A stretch of DNA of 13,855 bases from JBGPJM01 sp041485385. GTDB taxonomy: Bacteria; Planctomycetota; Phycisphaerae; Phycisphaerales; UBA1924. The position numbers and the translations under genes are program-made. Every line of letters starts with the position of its first letter. The stretch's first letter is position 1. Positions 13,012-13,855 of this stretch are shown here, piece by piece. The DNA lies in assembly GCA_041485385.1 (NCBI GenBank), contig JBGPJM010000132.1, forward strand, positions 1-13,855, written 5' to 3'. The notes beneath the pieces were generated by a model. The model saw only the letters and a program-made list of their open reading frames with translations. It was not told the origin of the DNA and did no database searches.

Positions 13012-13033
13012 ACGTATGCTTCGCGGCGTACGT
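13012..13033. promoter_or_regulatory. Inverted repeat overlapping a putative -10 before the UDP-glucuronate decarboxylase gene
   Basis: ACGTATGC (13012-13019) and GCGTACGT (13026-13033) are inverted copies with one wobble pair and a 6-base loop. The left arm contains most of GTATGCT (hexamer TATGCT, 13015-13020), the only G-TANNNT match in the 161-base gap. A start near 13027 would give a leader of about 124 bases, the longest in the window. No coding content or riboswitch was recognised in the rest of the gap. Confidence 0.35.
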
Positions 13034-13150
13034 CGCACGCCGAGCGTTCTCGCGGGCACGCGAAGGGCGCAGCGACGGAGTCTTCTCTGTGGTCGATCTT
13101 GGACTCTGTGGAGAGCGTTTTCGGGCGGGTGACGCTGACGGAGGTCGCTG

Positions 13151-13855
13151 GTGTTGAAGGTCAAGCGGATCCTGGTCACCGGCGGCGCCGGGTTTCTCGG
13201 CTCGCATCTCTGTGACCGTCTTGTCGAGCAGGGCCACGACGTCATCTGTCTGGACAACTTCTTCACCAGCCAGAAGTCCAACGTGACGCACCTGCTGGGC
13301 CGGCCCAACTTCGAGCTCATCCGCCACGACGTGACGCATCCACTCTGGCTGGAGGTGGACGAGATCTACAACGCCGCCTGCCCGGCCGCACCGGGCCACT
13401 ACCAGTTCAACCCGATCAAGACGCTCAAGACGTCCGTCATGGGGGCGATCAACGTGCTCGGGATGGCCAAGCGCTGCCGCGCCAAGGCCCTGCAGTTCTC
13501 CACCAGCGAGGTGTACGGCGACCCGGAGGTCCACCCCCAGCCCGAGAGCTACAAGGGGTCGGTGAACCCCATCGGCCCGCGCGCCTGCTACGACGAAGGG
13601 AAGCGCGCCGCCGAAACGCTCTTCTTCGACTACCACCGCTCCAACCGCGTGAACATCCGCGTGGTCCGGATCTTCAATACCTACGGGCCCCGCATGCACC
13701 CCTTCGACGGTCGCGTGGTCTCGAACTTCATCCGGCAGGCGCTCCGGAACGAGGACATCACCCTCTTCGGGAGCGGCCAGCAGACCCGCTCGTTCTGCTA
13801 CGTCGACGACCTGATCGAGGGATTTGTCCGGATGATGGCGACCGGCGATGGGGTC
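13151..13855 (+). CDS. uxs: UDP-glucuronate decarboxylase (UDP-xylose synthase), 3' end outside window
   Basis: The first 235 codons of an extended short-chain dehydrogenase that converts UDP-glucuronate to UDP-xylose using bound NAD; full-length relatives are about 310-320 residues. The Rossmann start is ILVTGGAGFLGSHL (7-20), with D35 at the expected NAD-ribose position. The catalytic set is T118 and E120 in FSTSEVYGDPEVHPQPE, with Y147 and K151 in CYDEGKRAAETLFFDYHR. The stretches NPIGPR, RIFNTYGPRMHPFDGRVVSN and TRSFCYVDD are highly characteristic of this family rather than of 4-epimerases or 4,6-dehydratases. The GTG start at 13151 has GGAGG at 13140-13144, six bases away. A TTG at 13154 is a weaker alternative. 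There is no membrane segment, so it is cytoplasmic. It probably supplies UDP-xylose for surface polysaccharide; further sugar genes may follow beyond the edge. The reading frame is intact up to the window end. Confidence 0.93.
   Translation, partial: MLKVKRILVTGGAGFLGSHLCDRLVEQGHDVICLDNFFTSQKSNVTHLLGRPNFELIRHDVTHPLWLEVDEIYNAACPAAPGHYQFNPIKTLKTSVMGAINVLGMAKRCRAKALQFSTSEVYGDPEVHPQPESYKGSVNPIGPRACYDEGKRAAETLFFDYHRSNRVNIRVVRIFNTYGPRMHPFDGRVVSNFIRQALRNEDITLFGSGQQTRSFCYVDDLIEGFVRMMATGDGV

Noticed and set aside
13090..13159. Small frame (about 22 codons) before the UDP-glucuronate decarboxylase gene
   Set aside because: It starts at a GTG without a ribosome site and has no recognisable content. The overlap with the true start appears to be chance.

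Overview
The window is a GC-rich, almost fully coding bacterial segment. Ten complete protein genes and one gene cut by the right edge are visible. Ten of them read on the + strand and one (phoU) on the - strand. Several traits suggest Planctomycetota, most likely a Phycisphaerae-type lineage: a very large single-chain SecDF, a YajC with a long Ala/Pro/Ser/Gln-rich N-terminus, a secreted protein with a PEP-CTERM-like tail, UDP-glucuronate decarboxylase, and weak or missing Shine-Dalgarno signals. This placement is an inference from gene style, not from a marker search. No rRNA, tRNA, CRISPR array, transposon or phage gene was seen.

Layout. Positions 1-436 hold no convincing gene. They carry three kinds of simple repeat: a 20-bp tandem array, a heptamer array and a helically phased run of A-tracts. 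Next is phoU (437-1141, -), divergent from enolase (1362-2660, +) across a 220-bp shared promoter gap. A secreted protein follows (2823-3458) with a cleaved-adhesin/choice-of-anchor-J-like fold and a sorting tail. Then comes a tight run of six co-directional genes: a Nudix hydrolase of the ADP-ribose pyrophosphatase type (3543-4121), a site-2-type M50 membrane metalloprotease (4148-5230), a rhomboid serine protease (5316-6458), tgt (6504-7826), yajC (7956-8486) and secDF (8561-12124). After these are a membrane-anchored protein with two LysM domains (12228-12989) and the first 235 codons of UDP-glucuronate decarboxylase (13151 to the edge).

How the genes fit together. tgt-yajC-secDF is a widespread bacterial cluster that joins tRNA queuosine modification with Sec accessory factors. 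Here it is preceded by two intramembrane proteases of unrelated catalytic classes. Both end in the same short C-terminal module (about 26 aligned residues, DUF6576-like). A protein-export, membrane-proteolysis and envelope theme (SecDF, YajC, M50, rhomboid, LysM, nucleotide-sugar synthesis) therefore runs through the right two thirds of the window.

Transcription. Each of the six gaps that should start a transcription unit holds one G-TANNNT motif, a plausible -10 element. The four gaps inside the Nudix-to-secDF run contain no TA dinucleotide at all. This supports one six-gene operon and suggests that the Nudix mRNA is leaderless. The most unusual observations are the shared tail on the two intramembrane proteases, the promoter-motif partition, the phased A-tracts, and the large insertions in SecDF, Tgt and the rhomboid. 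Most genes are recognisable housekeeping families. No wholly unknown system was proven.
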